In this document: one piece after another, positions 17,081 to 24,617 of the stretch
Numbering within the stretch: the stretch's first letter is position 1
How the letters are laid out: each line of letters begins with the position of its first letter
Translations under genes and position numbers: made by a program
Assembly: GCF_007845645.1 (NCBI RefSeq)
Contig: NZ_VCQV01000006.1
Span: forward strand, 1-64,000
Direction: 5' to 3'
From: Leekyejoonella antrihumi
Lineage (GTDB): Bacteria; Actinomycetota; Actinomycetes; Actinomycetales; Dermatophilaceae
DNA: 64,000 nt
Notes under the pieces: model-generated
What the model was told of the DNA's origin: nothing
Seen by the model: only the letters and a program-made list of their open reading frames with translations
Databases searched by the model: none

Positions 17081-17559
17081 GATGATCTCCTGTGGTCGAC
17101 CGGGGTCGCCCCGAGAGACGAGTGCCGGTGGGCTGATGGCCGCGGACTGGGCCACATCACAAGGGTCTCGGCCGGCGGACCGCGAGGCGAGGGTGCCACC
17201 CGGTGTCTCGACATGGGGGTGTCCACACCCCTACGGGGCCGCCTGAACGCGGTGCGCCTGGCGAAACCGGCACCGCTGCGGCCGGCTCCCAGATCGCCGA
17301 TGAGTCCGCAATCACCCGACAGACGATCTGCGCCACCTAACCAAAGCCGAACAACTCCAAGGAAATTCGAGCACAGACACACCACCATGAGTGCGGTGCC
17401 GGAACCGCTCCACTCCGTGTCGAAGCTACCTTGCCCCTGGGCACACGTTCGGGAGTACCGGGCCCACTGCCCCCGCCGGTCGCCCTCCCCGGGCCAGACT
17501 GCGTAGGTATACGAGCGACCTGGGCGAGCGACTCAGCCTCGACAGGCGTCCACGCCACG
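17081..17559. other. Non-coding stretch upstream of the lectin gene
   Basis: It contains the leader of the minus-strand lectin gene. A CACCCC run near 17219 and a short GTGTCCACAC palindrome are visible. I see no gene, no ECF-type promoter motif and no RNA gene here. Confidence 0.4.
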
Positions 17560-17865
17560 ATGACCGCGACGGGCGGCGACAGCCCCGGTCAGGTACCCGC
17601 CGAAATACCGATGATGATCGGACCACACGGCGAACGCGCCCACGTCCACGCCGACAACCCATGCCCACGCAACGGGCACAGTGCGGCGCCTGGCAACTGT
17701 GTCATTTACGGAACCAGCACCGGCGACGGAGAGGGTGAGATGCGCCTCGAGCCAGAGTCGTTCCGCCGGGGTGACCTATACCGGTCGTCTGCCGAAGCCG
17801 TTGCAACCAGACCGAGAGCCGATGGTCAATCGCGAAGCTTGACGATCTGCTCCTTCGGAACGTAG
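17560..17865 (+). CDS. Doubtful ORF, 101 aa
   Basis: From ATG 17560 the frame is open for 101 codons. The first 60 have a coding-like third-position bias and a Cys/His pattern (HVHADNPCPRNGH, then GNCVIYG), while the last third does not. There is no ribosome-binding site, and the end overlaps the convergent small ORF at 17826-17999. I do not recognise a family. It may be a relic. Confidence 0.22.
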   Translation: MTATGGDSPGQVPAEIPMMIGPHGERAHVHADNPCPRNGHSAAPGNCVIYGTSTGDGEGEMRLEPESFRRGDLYRSSAEAVATRPRADGQSRSLTICSFGT

Positions 17866-17999
17866 AAGGTGACTTCGCCGGTGTCGGCATCCACCCTCGC
17901 CTTGAGGTCCACCTTCTGCCGGATGCGATGCCCGTGAGAGATGGACACGGGGTACGAACTCGCTGCGTAGACGTCACAGTTCTCGATGACTTCGCTCAT
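17826..17999 (-). CDS. Small hypothetical protein, 57 aa
   Basis: ATG 17999 opens a 57-codon frame with good codon bias: MSEVIENCDVYAASSYPVSI, then HRIRQKVDLKARVDADTGEV and VPKEQIVKLRD. The pattern, a short strand-rich protein with a D-x-x-T-G-E-V turn, looks like a real protein rather than a shadow. The frame remains open about 50 codons upstream (RLFRYGAPYG, EEIRLKPRYVRAM) without another start, so this could be the surviving end of a longer gene. The family is unknown. Confidence 0.4.
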   Translation of the reverse strand: MSEVIENCDVYAASSYPVSISHGHRIRQKVDLKARVDADTGEVTFYVPKEQIVKLRD

Positions 18000-19113
18000 C
18001 GCCCGAACATAACGCGGTTTCAGCCGGATCTCCTCGCGGTCCTGGCCGAGGGATGCGGGAACCGTACCGTAGGGAGCACCGTAGCGGAACAGCCGGCTCG
18101 CGGCCCCAAAGGTCTGGACATGGCGGGATAATTGGCGAAGGGTGGGGATTCATTCTGCGGCGGTGGTGGCGGTGTGCAGACCCATTCGGACTGCCGGAAT
18201 GGCGCCGGTTTGACCTGGTCGGCCCTGGAGGCTGCTTACGTCGGCGCCGACCACCCGCTGATAGAAGGCGATCGCTTCGGATGGGCGCGCGACCCATCGT
18301 TCGGGCTGGATGTCGCTGATAGTGAGTCCGAGCAGGTCGCGGTTCCCGGCAAGGCCGTGGTATGCACGCGTGCACCCGCCAACAGCAGTTCCGCGGCGAC
18401 CCGCGCACGACGGATCTGGCCAGTGGTGTCGCCGGTGCGGGCGGTGGCCGATTGGAACCGGTGCTCCACGGTCTGGCCGGATGCGTTCACGCGGTGCCTG
18501 ATGAGCGTTGCGGCCGCCACCGGGTCGCGGACGAGGCCGCTGCTGCCACGAGTCTGGCCACCAACGCTTCGGCGTCGTCGACGACCTCCCGTCCGGCCGG
18601 GTCGTGGTCGGCCGGATGAGAGGTCGTGGCGTTACGCCTCGGGGGTGATGATGACCAGCCCGGCCCGGGCCGCGCCAACGGGGGAGTTGAACCCCCGTTG
18701 GCCCCGGCACCGCCAGTCCCGGCCAATCCCGGCTGACCGCCGCCGCCGGCCGTTCCGTTCCTGCCGCTCCCGCCCGCGCCGCCGATACGCGCGACGGGAC
18801 GGCTCCCAGCGCGGGTCTGCTCGTGGGCCAAACTGGTGGAACATTGGTTCCATCCCGTTCGGCACGTGGCGGGAGCATTCCGCTGCCGGTGCCCCTGACC
18901 TAGCCAGCCACCAGGCCCGCGCCGACTGGTGCCGCCGCCGGCTGGGTTGGCAATGGTGGCTGGGCGGTCCGCAAAGGAGGCGACTGCTGGGGTGAGGCCG
19001 GGATGGGCACGGGTGGGCTCGCTTGGCTCGTGGTCTGGGTGGTCACGGTGAATCGCGGGGTGGGTGGGGACTCGCGGTCGTTACCTCCGTGGTGTTCTGC
19101 TGGCCGGGCCGGG
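18000..19113. other. Decayed 1.1-kb block with frameshifted minus-strand frames
   Basis: No intact gene is supported. On the minus strand, protein-like pieces fall in different frames: a Gly-rich run (GGAGGSGRNGTAGGGGQPG, about 18720-18790), then GREVVDDAEALVARLVAA, then HRVNASGQTVEHRFQSATAR with RRARVAAELLLAGARV, then NRDLLGLTISDIQPE. They could be one gene broken by several frameshifts, but I cannot name it. The hairpin at 18674-18702 lies inside. Confidence 0.35.
18674..18702. repeat. Perfect 11-bp hairpin
   Basis: GCCAACGGGGG (18674-18684) and CCCCCGTTGGC (18692-18702) pair perfectly around AGTTGAA. On the minus strand the loop reads TTCAACT, which matches the TTCRANY loop of a tRNA T-arm with a five-pair G/C stem. 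No other tRNA arm surrounds it, so it is annotated only as a strong hairpin. Confidence 0.5.
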
Positions 19114-20253
19114 TCAGTGGAGCAGGTTCAGGGTGTTGGTGTCGTCGTTGACGTAGTACACGCCGCGCGGGTGGGTGCTCGTGGCCAGCCCGAACAGGGC
19201 ACCGCCGGGCGGGTCGACGGGGTCCAGATCGCGGGTGGTGATCACCGTGCCGCGGGGGGTGATCTCAACGAGGGTGTTGTCGCCGCTGTTGACGGTCAGC
19301 AGGTCACCGTCGTGAGTCAGCGCCAGCCCGAGTGGCCCGTTCAGGGGCGCCCCGGAAGCGACCGTGGCCCGCCCGGCGCCGGCATCGACCGGAGTGCTGC
19401 GGGTCAGGGCGCGGGGAATGCGGGCAATGCGGGAGCCGGCCGTGTCGGCCACGAACAGCGTCCCCCCGGGGGCCAGGGCCAGGCCGGTCGGTCCGACTAC
19501 GAGTGCGGCCGGGTCGGTGCGCACCGGTAGGTCGTCCGCGACCACCGTCGAGCACAGGATGCGGGGCCGGGCTCCGCGCAGGTCCAGCCTCAGCCGGATA
19601 ACATCACCGCGCCGGGTCGTCGGTGGCTGCCCGGCTGTGATGCCGGGTAGTACGTTGCTGACGAACAGGTCCGCGGTCCGGCCGTGGTCGGCGGTGGTGG
19701 CGTCCCAGGGCCCGTCGATACCGTGGCCGCGCAGGACTGCCCGCACCTGCCCGCGGGGGTCCAGCACGATCAGCGCGCCCGGTCGCATGGTCGCGGGGGT
19801 CCCGTCGGTGGTCGGCAGGCTGCCGACGATCACCCAGCCGGATCGCAGCACCACCAGTGCGGTGCTCAGTCCGACGCCGCCGGGTACGGAGGCGGCCCCC
19901 ACGTGCGCGAACAGGCGCCGGTGCCCGCGGGGGGAGATCTCCACGATCGTGCTGCCTCGACCCTGCTGCCCGCCCGGGCTGCCGGTAGTGGGGGCATTGT
20001 TGAAGTTGCTGACCAGCACGTCGCCGACGATCAGCCGGCCGGTGCTGCGCGGGACCACGGCCACGCCGTAGGGGTTCACGTCGCCGTTGCCGGGGATGGT
20101 GCTGGCGACCACGTGGGTGCGGGTGAACCCGGTGTTGGTCCCACCGGCCGCCGTTGCGACCGCGGGTGCGGTCAACGAGGTCGCGGCCAACACCGCGGCC
20201 AGGGCCGTGCCGGCGGCCAGTAGCCGGGACGGGTGACCCGAGTGTGCATGCAT
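19114..20253 (-). CDS. Secreted beta-propeller (NHL/SMP-30-like) protein
   Basis: A 379-aa exported protein. The signal peptide spans about residues 1-38 (LLAAGTALAAVLAATSLTAPAVATAAGG). The mature part carries repeated blade-like units such as NPYGVAVVP, GPTGLALAPGGTLFVADTAGSRIARI, here GPTGLALAPG and GTLFVADTAG, and GPLGLALTHDGDLLTVN, as in NHL or SMP-30-like six-bladed propellers. The function is unknown; extracellular binding or lactonase-like roles exist in relatives. ATG 20253 is fixed by AGGAGG eight bases upstream. It is the last gene of the minus-strand unit headed by the frameshifted lipoprotein, probably driven by the ECF-type promoter at 21138-21165. Confidence 0.85.
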   Translation of the reverse strand: MHAHSGHPSRLLAAGTALAAVLAATSLTAPAVATAAGGTNTGFTRTHVVASTIPGNGDVNPYGVAVVPRSTGRLIVGDVLVSNFNNAPTTGSPGGQQGRGSTIVEISPRGHRRLFAHVGAASVPGGVGLSTALVVLRSGWVIVGSLPTTDGTPATMRPGALIVLDPRGQVRAVLRGHGIDGPWDATTADHGRTADLFVSNVLPGITAGQPPTTRRGDVIRLRLDLRGARPRILCSTVVADDLPVRTDPAALVVGPTGLALAPGGTLFVADTAGSRIARIPRALTRSTPVDAGAGRATVASGAPLNGPLGLALTHDGDLLTVNSGDNTLVEITPRGTVITTRDLDPVDPPGGALFGLATSTHPRGVYYVNDDTNTLNLLH

Positions 20254-20321
20254 GAGGTGCCTCCTGAGGATTGCGGAAAGTGACGTGTAACTGGGGGATA
20301 CGAGTGGAGTGGAGGGGCTGT

Positions 20322-20612
20322 TCAACCCGGGCGGTCCGCCACTGGAGGGCGGTGAGCCCGACGAGCTGATCGGGTCGGCCGGCCAGCGTGCCGTGACAGC
20401 TGCAGCCCGGTCGCGGCCAGCAGCGCGGCCACGGCCTGGATGCGGAACAGGCCGGCCTCGCCGACCAGCGCGCCGCGGACCGGGGTGTAGAACATCGCAT
20501 CGCGCAGGTGCACCACCGCGTCGATGACCAGCGCCGCCGGCACGGCCAGCCGCAACAGCGGCAGGAAGGTCGGGCCCGGGGTGGGGGGTGCCGGTGCCGC
20601 GGTAGGGCTCAT
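20322..20612 (-). CDS. Small membrane protein, 96 aa
   Basis: The ATG at 20612 overlaps the lipoprotein stop by 4 bp (ATGA), so it is translationally coupled. The protein has a Pro-rich lead (TAAPAPPTPGPTFLP) and two hydrophobic helices (LLRLAVPAALVIDAVVHL and LFRIQAVAALLAATGLQL). The remainder, RHAGRPTRSARRAHRPP, is unlike a membrane protein. Related proteins continue with further helices, so the gene may be truncated by a frameshift near 20390. The function is unknown. Confidence 0.65.
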   Translation of the reverse strand: MSPTAAPAPPTPGPTFLPLLRLAVPAALVIDAVVHLRDAMFYTPVRGALVGEAGLFRIQAVAALLAATGLQLSRHAGRPTRSARRAHRPPVADRPG

Positions 20613-21080
20613 CTGTTGCCATCCCCGTCGTTGGGTCCGCCGGAGTTGTCCGCGTCGCCGTCACCCCCGTCGCCTTGCGAAATCGGGTTCGTCGGTGCCG
20701 GTCGCGTGGTGGGGCGTGCCGGCGGCCGCGCCGGGAGACTGGCTGACGGTGCCGTGACCGGGGCATGCGTGGCAGGGGGGCCGGCGACCGGTGCCGGGGC
20801 GGGTTGACGCCCGTCGACGCGGGCGTCGAACCAGACACCGTTGATGCCCTGCCAGTGGGTCTGCCCGGGCTCGTGGTCCCCGGCGAAGGTGTACGGCGGG
20901 CGCGACGCGGCGTGTCGAGGGCAGCGCCGCTGCCAGGTGGTGCTGGTATGAGCCGGGTGCGGTCGCCTCCGGCGTGCCTGCCGCCTGCCCAGCGGCGCCG
21001 GCGCCGCAGGCGGCCAGCGTCAGCGCGAGCACCCCGATCGTGGCCGCGCCGCCGCGCCGATGCCGTGTCCTGGTGTGCAT
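20609..21080 (-). pseudogene. Frameshifted lipoprotein gene
   Basis: From ATG 21080 (GTGGAG upstream) the frame gives a basic start, a hydrophobic helix and a lipobox, TIGVLALTLAAC, then an Ala/Gly linker. The following domain lies in another frame from about 20900 on: RPPYTFAGDHEPGQTHWQG, then INGVWFDARVDG, ending in a Pro/Thr-rich, acidic tail with its stop at 20609. The 472-nt span is one base off a multiple of three, so a single indel between about 20900 and 20960 joins the two parts. That stop overlaps the next ATG, which supports this as the original 3' end. It could be a real mutation or a sequencing error. The domain family has no known function. Confidence 0.7.
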
Positions 21081-21137
21081 GACCATCTCCACGTCCTTTG
21101 AGCTTTCTGCCTTCCGCGACCACGGGGGATGCTGGTA

Positions 21138-21165
21138 GGTACGTGTTAGGGCAGCCGCCGGTTCA
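21138..21165 (-). promoter_or_regulatory. ECF-sigma promoter of the lipoprotein/propeller operon
   Basis: Read on the minus strand, a -35 TGAACC (21165-21160) is followed by 16 nt and a -10 CGTACC (21143-21138), 58 nt before the lipoprotein ATG. It is the mirror image of the promoter at 21191-21218. The -35 boxes sit in the two arms of a 10-bp perfect inverted repeat, CGGTTCACTC (21159-21168) and GAGTGAACCG (21188-21197). Confidence 0.72.
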
Positions 21166-21190
21166 CTCCTCCCGAGTGCCCGGCGATGAG

Positions 21191-21218
21191 TGAACCGAAC
21201 GCGATGCAGCCACGTACC
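21191..21218 (+). promoter_or_regulatory. ECF-sigma promoter of the 150-aa membrane protein gene
   Basis: A -35 TGAACC (21191-21196), 16 nt and a -10 CGTACC (21213-21218), 39 nt before the ATG at 21257. Both boxes and the spacer length are identical to the opposing minus-strand promoter. They match the TGAAC/CGT pattern of many ECF sigma factors. Confidence 0.72.
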
Positions 21219-21256
21219 TCGTGCGTCACCTTTTGGCGAGTCCCCCGGAGGAACAC

Positions 21257-21709
21257 ATGAACCAGCACCACACGACCACCACCTCTGCACGGCTGCTGAC
21301 CAGGGGTCTGGCCATCGCGGCCCTGGCCGGCATCGCGCTGGTCCACCTGGTCGAGATCCCGGGCGCGTTCGGGCCGATGCCCGTCTTGTGCGCGATGTTC
21401 ATCGCGCTGACTGCGGGCGCGGTGGTCGTGGCCGCCGCCCTGGTGCATGCCGACCGCCGGGTGCTGTGGGTCGCTGCCGGGCTGACCGCGGCCGGCGCGT
21501 CCGGCGGGTACTCGCTGACTCGGCTGGTCGCGGTGCCGTTTGATACCGGGGACGTGGGCAACTGGGGCGAACCGCTCGGGCTGGTGTCTCTATTCGTGCA
21601 GACCTGCCTGCTGCTGTTGTGCGGCTACCGGCTGCTCATCCTGCGCGACCTGCCAGCCCGCATCGACCAGACCGGGCCCGCCACCAGGTCGGTCAGCAGC
21701 CCCGGATGA
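21257..21709 (+). CDS. Hypothetical four-helix membrane protein
   Basis: A 150-aa protein with four predicted helices: GLAIAALAGIALVHLVEI, MPVLCAMFIALTAGAVVV, VLWVAAGLTAAGASGGYSL and LGLVSLFVQTCLLLLCGYRL. The loop FDTGDVGNWGEPLGL lies between helices 3 and 4. It belongs to no family I can name. ATG 21257 follows CGGAGGAACAC. It is transcribed divergently from the lipoprotein operon out of a mirrored ECF promoter and lies just upstream of the sigma gene, which suggests an envelope-related regulon. Confidence 0.75.
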   Translation: MNQHHTTTTSARLLTRGLAIAALAGIALVHLVEIPGAFGPMPVLCAMFIALTAGAVVVAAALVHADRRVLWVAAGLTAAGASGGYSLTRLVAVPFDTGDVGNWGEPLGLVSLFVQTCLLLLCGYRLLILRDLPARIDQTGPATRSVSSPG

Positions 21710-22068
21710 GCCAAACCGACGGAGATCCGGCGTCGAGCTCGCGACCGGCCAACCGGAGACGTGACGTCTCCTGGCGCGTGGCCACCACACTCGACGGTTC
21801 CGCCAGTCGCCGTTGTCGTCGACCCGACGCCCATAGCGGGTCCGGACGACCCCGGCCCCGCTGGTCGCAACGACAGAAGCGCCGACGCAGCCCCGGGCGC
21901 CCCTGCGGCGGGTCCCGGCCGGTGATGCCGCCTGCTGCGTCCGACCACGCGGTTTCGTCACATGGCCGGGTGAACTCTCGAACCGCTCACGTCGTGTCCG
22001 TAGTGCCTGCTCCTCGTGGGGGCCTGCCGCCCGGGGCAATTCAGGAGCTCTGCTGAAGGAGGTGACCG
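21710..22068 (+). promoter_or_regulatory. Leader region of the ECF sigma gene with an autoregulatory promoter
   Basis: At 21971-21976 a -35 TGAACT is followed by exactly 16 nt and a -10 CGTGTC (21993-21998), about 70 nt before the sigma-factor ATG. The pattern matches the two divergent promoters near 21.15 kb, so the sigma factor likely transcribes its own gene. GGAGACG-TGA-CGTCTCC near 21763 is a short hairpin that may end the upstream transcript. No other feature is seen. Confidence 0.65.
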
Positions 22069-22587
22069 ATGACCGACACCAACCAGGACACCCTGCTGCG
22101 CGCCCTGCACGACCAGCACGCCGATGCGCTGTGGGCCTACTGCGTACGACTGACCGGCGATCGCACCTATGCCCAGGATGTCACCCAGGAGGTATTGCTA
22201 CGAGCCTGGCGCCACCCCAAGGTGCTGGATCAGTCCCAACGCTCGGCGCGGGCGTGGCTGTTCACCGTTGCCCGGCACCTCGTCATCGACCAGTGGCGAA
22301 CCCAGCGGGCCCACCGCGAGGTGGTGACCGACCAGCTGCCCGAGCCGCGTCCGGACTCCAGCGTCGAGGACACCGATCGGTTGCTGCAGTCCTGGGTCGT
22401 CGCTGAGGCCCTCGACCAGCTGTCCCACGAGCATCGCCAGATCCTGATCGAGTGCTACTACCGTGGGCAGTCCGTGGCCCAGGCCGCGGCCCGTCTGGGC
22501 GTGCCGACGGGCACCGTGAAGTCCCGCACGCACTACGCGCTGCGCGCGCTTCGGCTCGCGCTGGAAGAGATGGGGGAGGCCCGGTGA
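22069..22587 (+). CDS. ECF-type RNA polymerase sigma factor
   Basis: A 172-aa sigma-70 family factor of the ECF type, with only regions 2 and 4. Region 2 runs ALWAYCVRLTGDRTYAQDVTQEVLLRAWRHP (seen as DRTYAQDVTQEVLLRAW), with the -10-binding ARAWLFTVARHLVIDQWR following. Region 4 shows LSHEHRQILIECYYRGQSV and the helix-turn-helix AAARLGVPTGTVKSRTHYAL. It resembles actinobacterial SigL/SigK-type factors. GGAGG precedes the ATG. The gene overlaps the anti-sigma gene by 4 bp (GTGA). Its predicted regulon within the window is described under the promoters at 21.1 and 22.0 kb. Confidence 0.95.
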   Translation: MTDTNQDTLLRALHDQHADALWAYCVRLTGDRTYAQDVTQEVLLRAWRHPKVLDQSQRSARAWLFTVARHLVIDQWRTQRAHREVVTDQLPEPRPDSSVEDTDRLLQSWVVAEALDQLSHEHRQILIECYYRGQSVAQAAARLGVPTGTVKSRTHYALRALRLALEEMGEAR

Positions 22588-23339
22588 ACACCAACCCACC
22601 GCTGGACCAGTTCAGCCAAGATGCCGGCGCCTACGTCCTGGGGGCCTTGTCGGTGCAGGAGCGTCACCAGTTCGAGCTGCACCTGCGGGGCTGCCCGCGC
22701 TGCGCGCAGTCCGTGCGCGATCTCGCCGGGCTGCCGGGGCTACTGGCCACCGTCCCCGAGGCAGTCGCCGAAGCCGGGCCGGCCGGACCCGCACCGGACA
22801 CCCTGCTGCCCGCACTCATCCGACAGGTCCGCCGCGGCCAGCGCCGCCGCCGGTGGCTCACCGCGGCTGCCGCTGCCGCTGCCGCTGCCGTGTTGAGTGT
22901 CGGCGGCCTCACCCTGGCTGGTGGCCCACCCTCCGGCAGCACCGACGCGCTGCCTCCCTCCGTCACGACCGGGACGACGCCGGCGCACAGCACGCAGGCC
23001 CGGTCAATGACCGTGCTGGCGCCCACCGGGCTGCGCGCCAGTCTTAGCGTGCAGGACGTCGCCTGGGGAAGCAGACTGGAGCTACGCTGCACCTACCCCA
23101 CCAGCGCCGACATGATCCCGCCAGCGAGCAGCGTCGGCGAGCAACCGGAGTACCAGCCGCCGGAGTACCAGTTGATGCTGCGATCTACCACCGGCAGGAC
23201 CCAACGCCTAGCGACCTGGCGGGCCGTCCCGGGCAAGACGATCACCATCACCGGGGCTACCTCCTGGACCCGCGCGGACATCGCCGACATGCAAGTACAA
23301 ACCACCTCAGGCCAACCACTGCTCGGCCTGACCGGCTGA
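22584..23339 (+). CDS. Transmembrane anti-sigma factor with ZAS zinc finger
   Basis: A 251-aa protein coupled to the sigma gene. The N-terminal cytoplasmic domain has the zinc-binding anti-sigma pattern, FELHLRGCPRCAQ (H-x3-C-x2-C) after AGAYVLGALS. One transmembrane helix follows a basic stretch (GQRRRRWLTAAAAAAAAAV). An extracellular domain of about 120 residues (SMTVLAPTGLRASLSV through ADMQVQTTSG) is the probable sensor. It should hold the sigma factor inactive until an envelope or redox signal, and the ZAS cysteines make redox release possible. The GTG start follows GGGGGAGG. Confidence 0.92.
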   Translation: MNTNPPLDQFSQDAGAYVLGALSVQERHQFELHLRGCPRCAQSVRDLAGLPGLLATVPEAVAEAGPAGPAPDTLLPALIRQVRRGQRRRRWLTAAAAAAAAAVLSVGGLTLAGGPPSGSTDALPPSVTTGTTPAHSTQARSMTVLAPTGLRASLSVQDVAWGSRLELRCTYPTSADMIPPASSVGEQPEYQPPEYQLMLRSTTGRTQRLATWRAVPGKTITITGATSWTRADIADMQVQTTSGQPLLGLTG

Positions 23340-23511
23340 GCCAGCGACACAGCCAAGACCGCCAGAGCGCTCGCAATAGTCCTCACGTGGGACGGCTCCG
23401 TGCCCGGGGACACCTATCCGGCGCTCATCCGCGTGTCCAGCGTGCTGTGAACCGCGCAGCGGCTGGGATCTCGTCCCGTAAGCGGTCGATGGTGACGATG
23501 GATGCCCCTGC

Positions 23512-23778
23512 TCACTCATAGTGTGTCCACATTCGCAGTACGTGAACAACGTGCTCGTCGGGGAGCACCTCGTAGACCAGGCGGTGCTGGATGTTGATCC
23601 GCCGGGAATAGCATCCGGCCAGGTTGCCCACGAGCTTCTCGTAGCGCGGCGGGGTGGCGAACGGGTCCTCGGTGATGACGTCCAGGAGCCGTTGCGCCCG
23701 TTGCTTGAGGCCCGATGCCGCGAGCTTCTTGGCGTCCTTTTGTGCCTGGCGCGAATAGACCAGCGTCCAGTGGCTCAC
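23512..23778 (-). CDS. YoeB/Txe-family toxin
   Basis: An 88-aa ribosome-dependent mRNA interferase. WTLVYSRQAQKDAKKLAASG and KQRAQRLLDVITEDPF open the protein, and the C-terminal YEKLVGNLAGCYSRRINIQHRLVYEV and VVHVLRMWTHYE carry the family catalytic residues (E, R, H and the terminal H-Y). GTG 23778 overlaps the antitoxin stop as GTGA. It pairs with the YefM-type gene. Confidence 0.93.
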   Translation of the reverse strand: MSHWTLVYSRQAQKDAKKLAASGLKQRAQRLLDVITEDPFATPPRYEKLVGNLAGCYSRRINIQHRLVYEVLPDEHVVHVLRMWTHYE

Positions 23779-24017
23779 CAATCCAGTTCCGCAGATCCGG
23801 CCTCGACGCCCTCTTCGCGGGCCTGTCGGATGGACTCGGTCAAGCCGGGCACCGACTCAAGGAGCAAGGTCTCCTGGATCGCCCGCCAGTCGTCCTCACC
23901 GATGAGGACCGCGTTGCCGCGCTGGCCGGTGATCGTCAGTGGTTGGGACTCTTCGTTCACCTGGTCGATCAGGTTGTACAGGTTCGAGCGTGCAGCGGTT
24001 GCGCTGATAGCAGTCAT
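23775..24017 (-). CDS. YefM/Phd-family antitoxin
   Basis: An 80-aa antitoxin: MTAISATAARSNLYNLIDQV is the Phd/YefM N-terminal DNA-binding fold, followed by EESQPLTITGQRGNAVLIGE and DDWRAIQETLLL. The C-terminal acidic segment binds the toxin. GGAGG lies ten bases before the ATG, and a perfect 24-bp palindromic operator is at 24037-24060. YefM with YoeB normally represses its own promoter in a toxin-ratio-dependent way. Confidence 0.93.
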   Translation of the reverse strand: MTAISATAARSNLYNLIDQVNEESQPLTITGQRGNAVLIGEDDWRAIQETLLLESVPGLTESIRQAREEGVEAGSAELDW

Positions 24018-24036
24018 CGTGAACCACCTCCATTTG

Positions 24037-24060
24037 AAGCGTACGTTATTACGTACGCTT
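24037..24060. promoter_or_regulatory. Operator of the YefM/YoeB module
   Basis: AAGCGTACGT (24037-24046) and ACGTACGCTT (24051-24060) form a perfect 10-bp inverted repeat with a TATT centre, 20 bp before the antitoxin start. It contains the TGTACA-like GTAC core common to YefM operators, here as CGTACG. Confidence 0.7.
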
Positions 24061-24140
24061 GCGCAATCGGATCGCCCGGCCGCGCGACTACGCATATAGC
24101 CGCCTCGCGTCCCCTAATACGAACGGTCTGCGGTGAATGC

Positions 24141-24172
24141 GCAGGTCGCGGCGGTGCGCAAACGCGACCTGC
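24141..24172. terminator. Perfect 10-bp hairpin
   Basis: GCAGGTCGCG (24141-24150) and CGCGACCTGC (24163-24172) pair perfectly around a 12-nt loop, between the decayed MazF gene and the YefM operator. It is probably a terminator for the minus-strand transcript entering from the MazF relic. No T-run is seen. Confidence 0.45.
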
Positions 24173-24312
24173 CGATGGCCGTCCCGATAGCTGATGGGAC
24201 GTGTCGCCGGGACGGGGATGTGCTACGGGACATCTACTGTCCTGCGATCTATGAACATTGCACAACCAACTTGGCGACATCGGATTCGTCCGATCTTCAC
24301 CGCGCGTCGCGA

Positions 24313-24617
24313 TCAAACTGGACCGGCTCTCGACAGCTCCACGTTGACCAACTCGTCTCGGGTCAGGTAGTCGACCGCGCCTCCCACGACAGAGACGGTG
24401 TCGATCGAGCGGACCTGGTCAATCAGCATGCGCTGGCCGACCGGTGATCTCCGGCTCTGGACGGTGGATGGACGGCCGGTCGACGTCGATGTCGGGATCA
24501 CGGTCAGGACCGGCAGTGGTGAGTTCGACGGAGAGATCATCAGACCCAGACGCTGTCCACTTGCTCAAGACCGCGGGGCCGGTCAAGGTCGATCCGGTAC
24601 ACGGCTCCGCGGATCAC
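24313..24617 (-). pseudogene. Frameshifted MazF-type toxin relic
   Basis: GTG 24617 opens VIRGAVYRIDLDRPRGLEQ, the first strand of a PemK/MazF toxin, but this frame stops at about 24541. The continuation lies in a second frame: MISPSNSPLPVLTVIPTSTS, then SPVGQRMLIDQVRSIDTVSV and GAVDYLTRDELVNVE, with its stop at 24313. A frameshift near 24545 therefore splits the gene. The GTG overlaps a TGA in a third frame (ending GEDANAGPEAW), the usual antitoxin-toxin arrangement. The 24618-24871 stretch may hold the antitoxin relic, but I cannot confirm it. Confidence 0.7.

Noticed and set aside
18674-18702. Possible tRNA (T-arm match on the minus strand)
   Set aside because: Only the T-arm pattern fits. 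No anticodon or D-arm is found at the right distance, no acceptor strand matches, and the stem continues six extra pairs beyond a T-arm.
19114-21123. A single 669-aa minus-strand protein
   Set aside because: Only the last 379 codons, after a good ribosome-binding site at 20253, look like protein. The upstream part is Arg/Pro-rich shadow of the lipoprotein and membrane protein genes in other frames.
23444-23470. Fourth ECF-type promoter (TGAACC at about 23443)
   Set aside because: The nearest CGT box is 18 nt away rather than 16, and no plus-strand gene follows.
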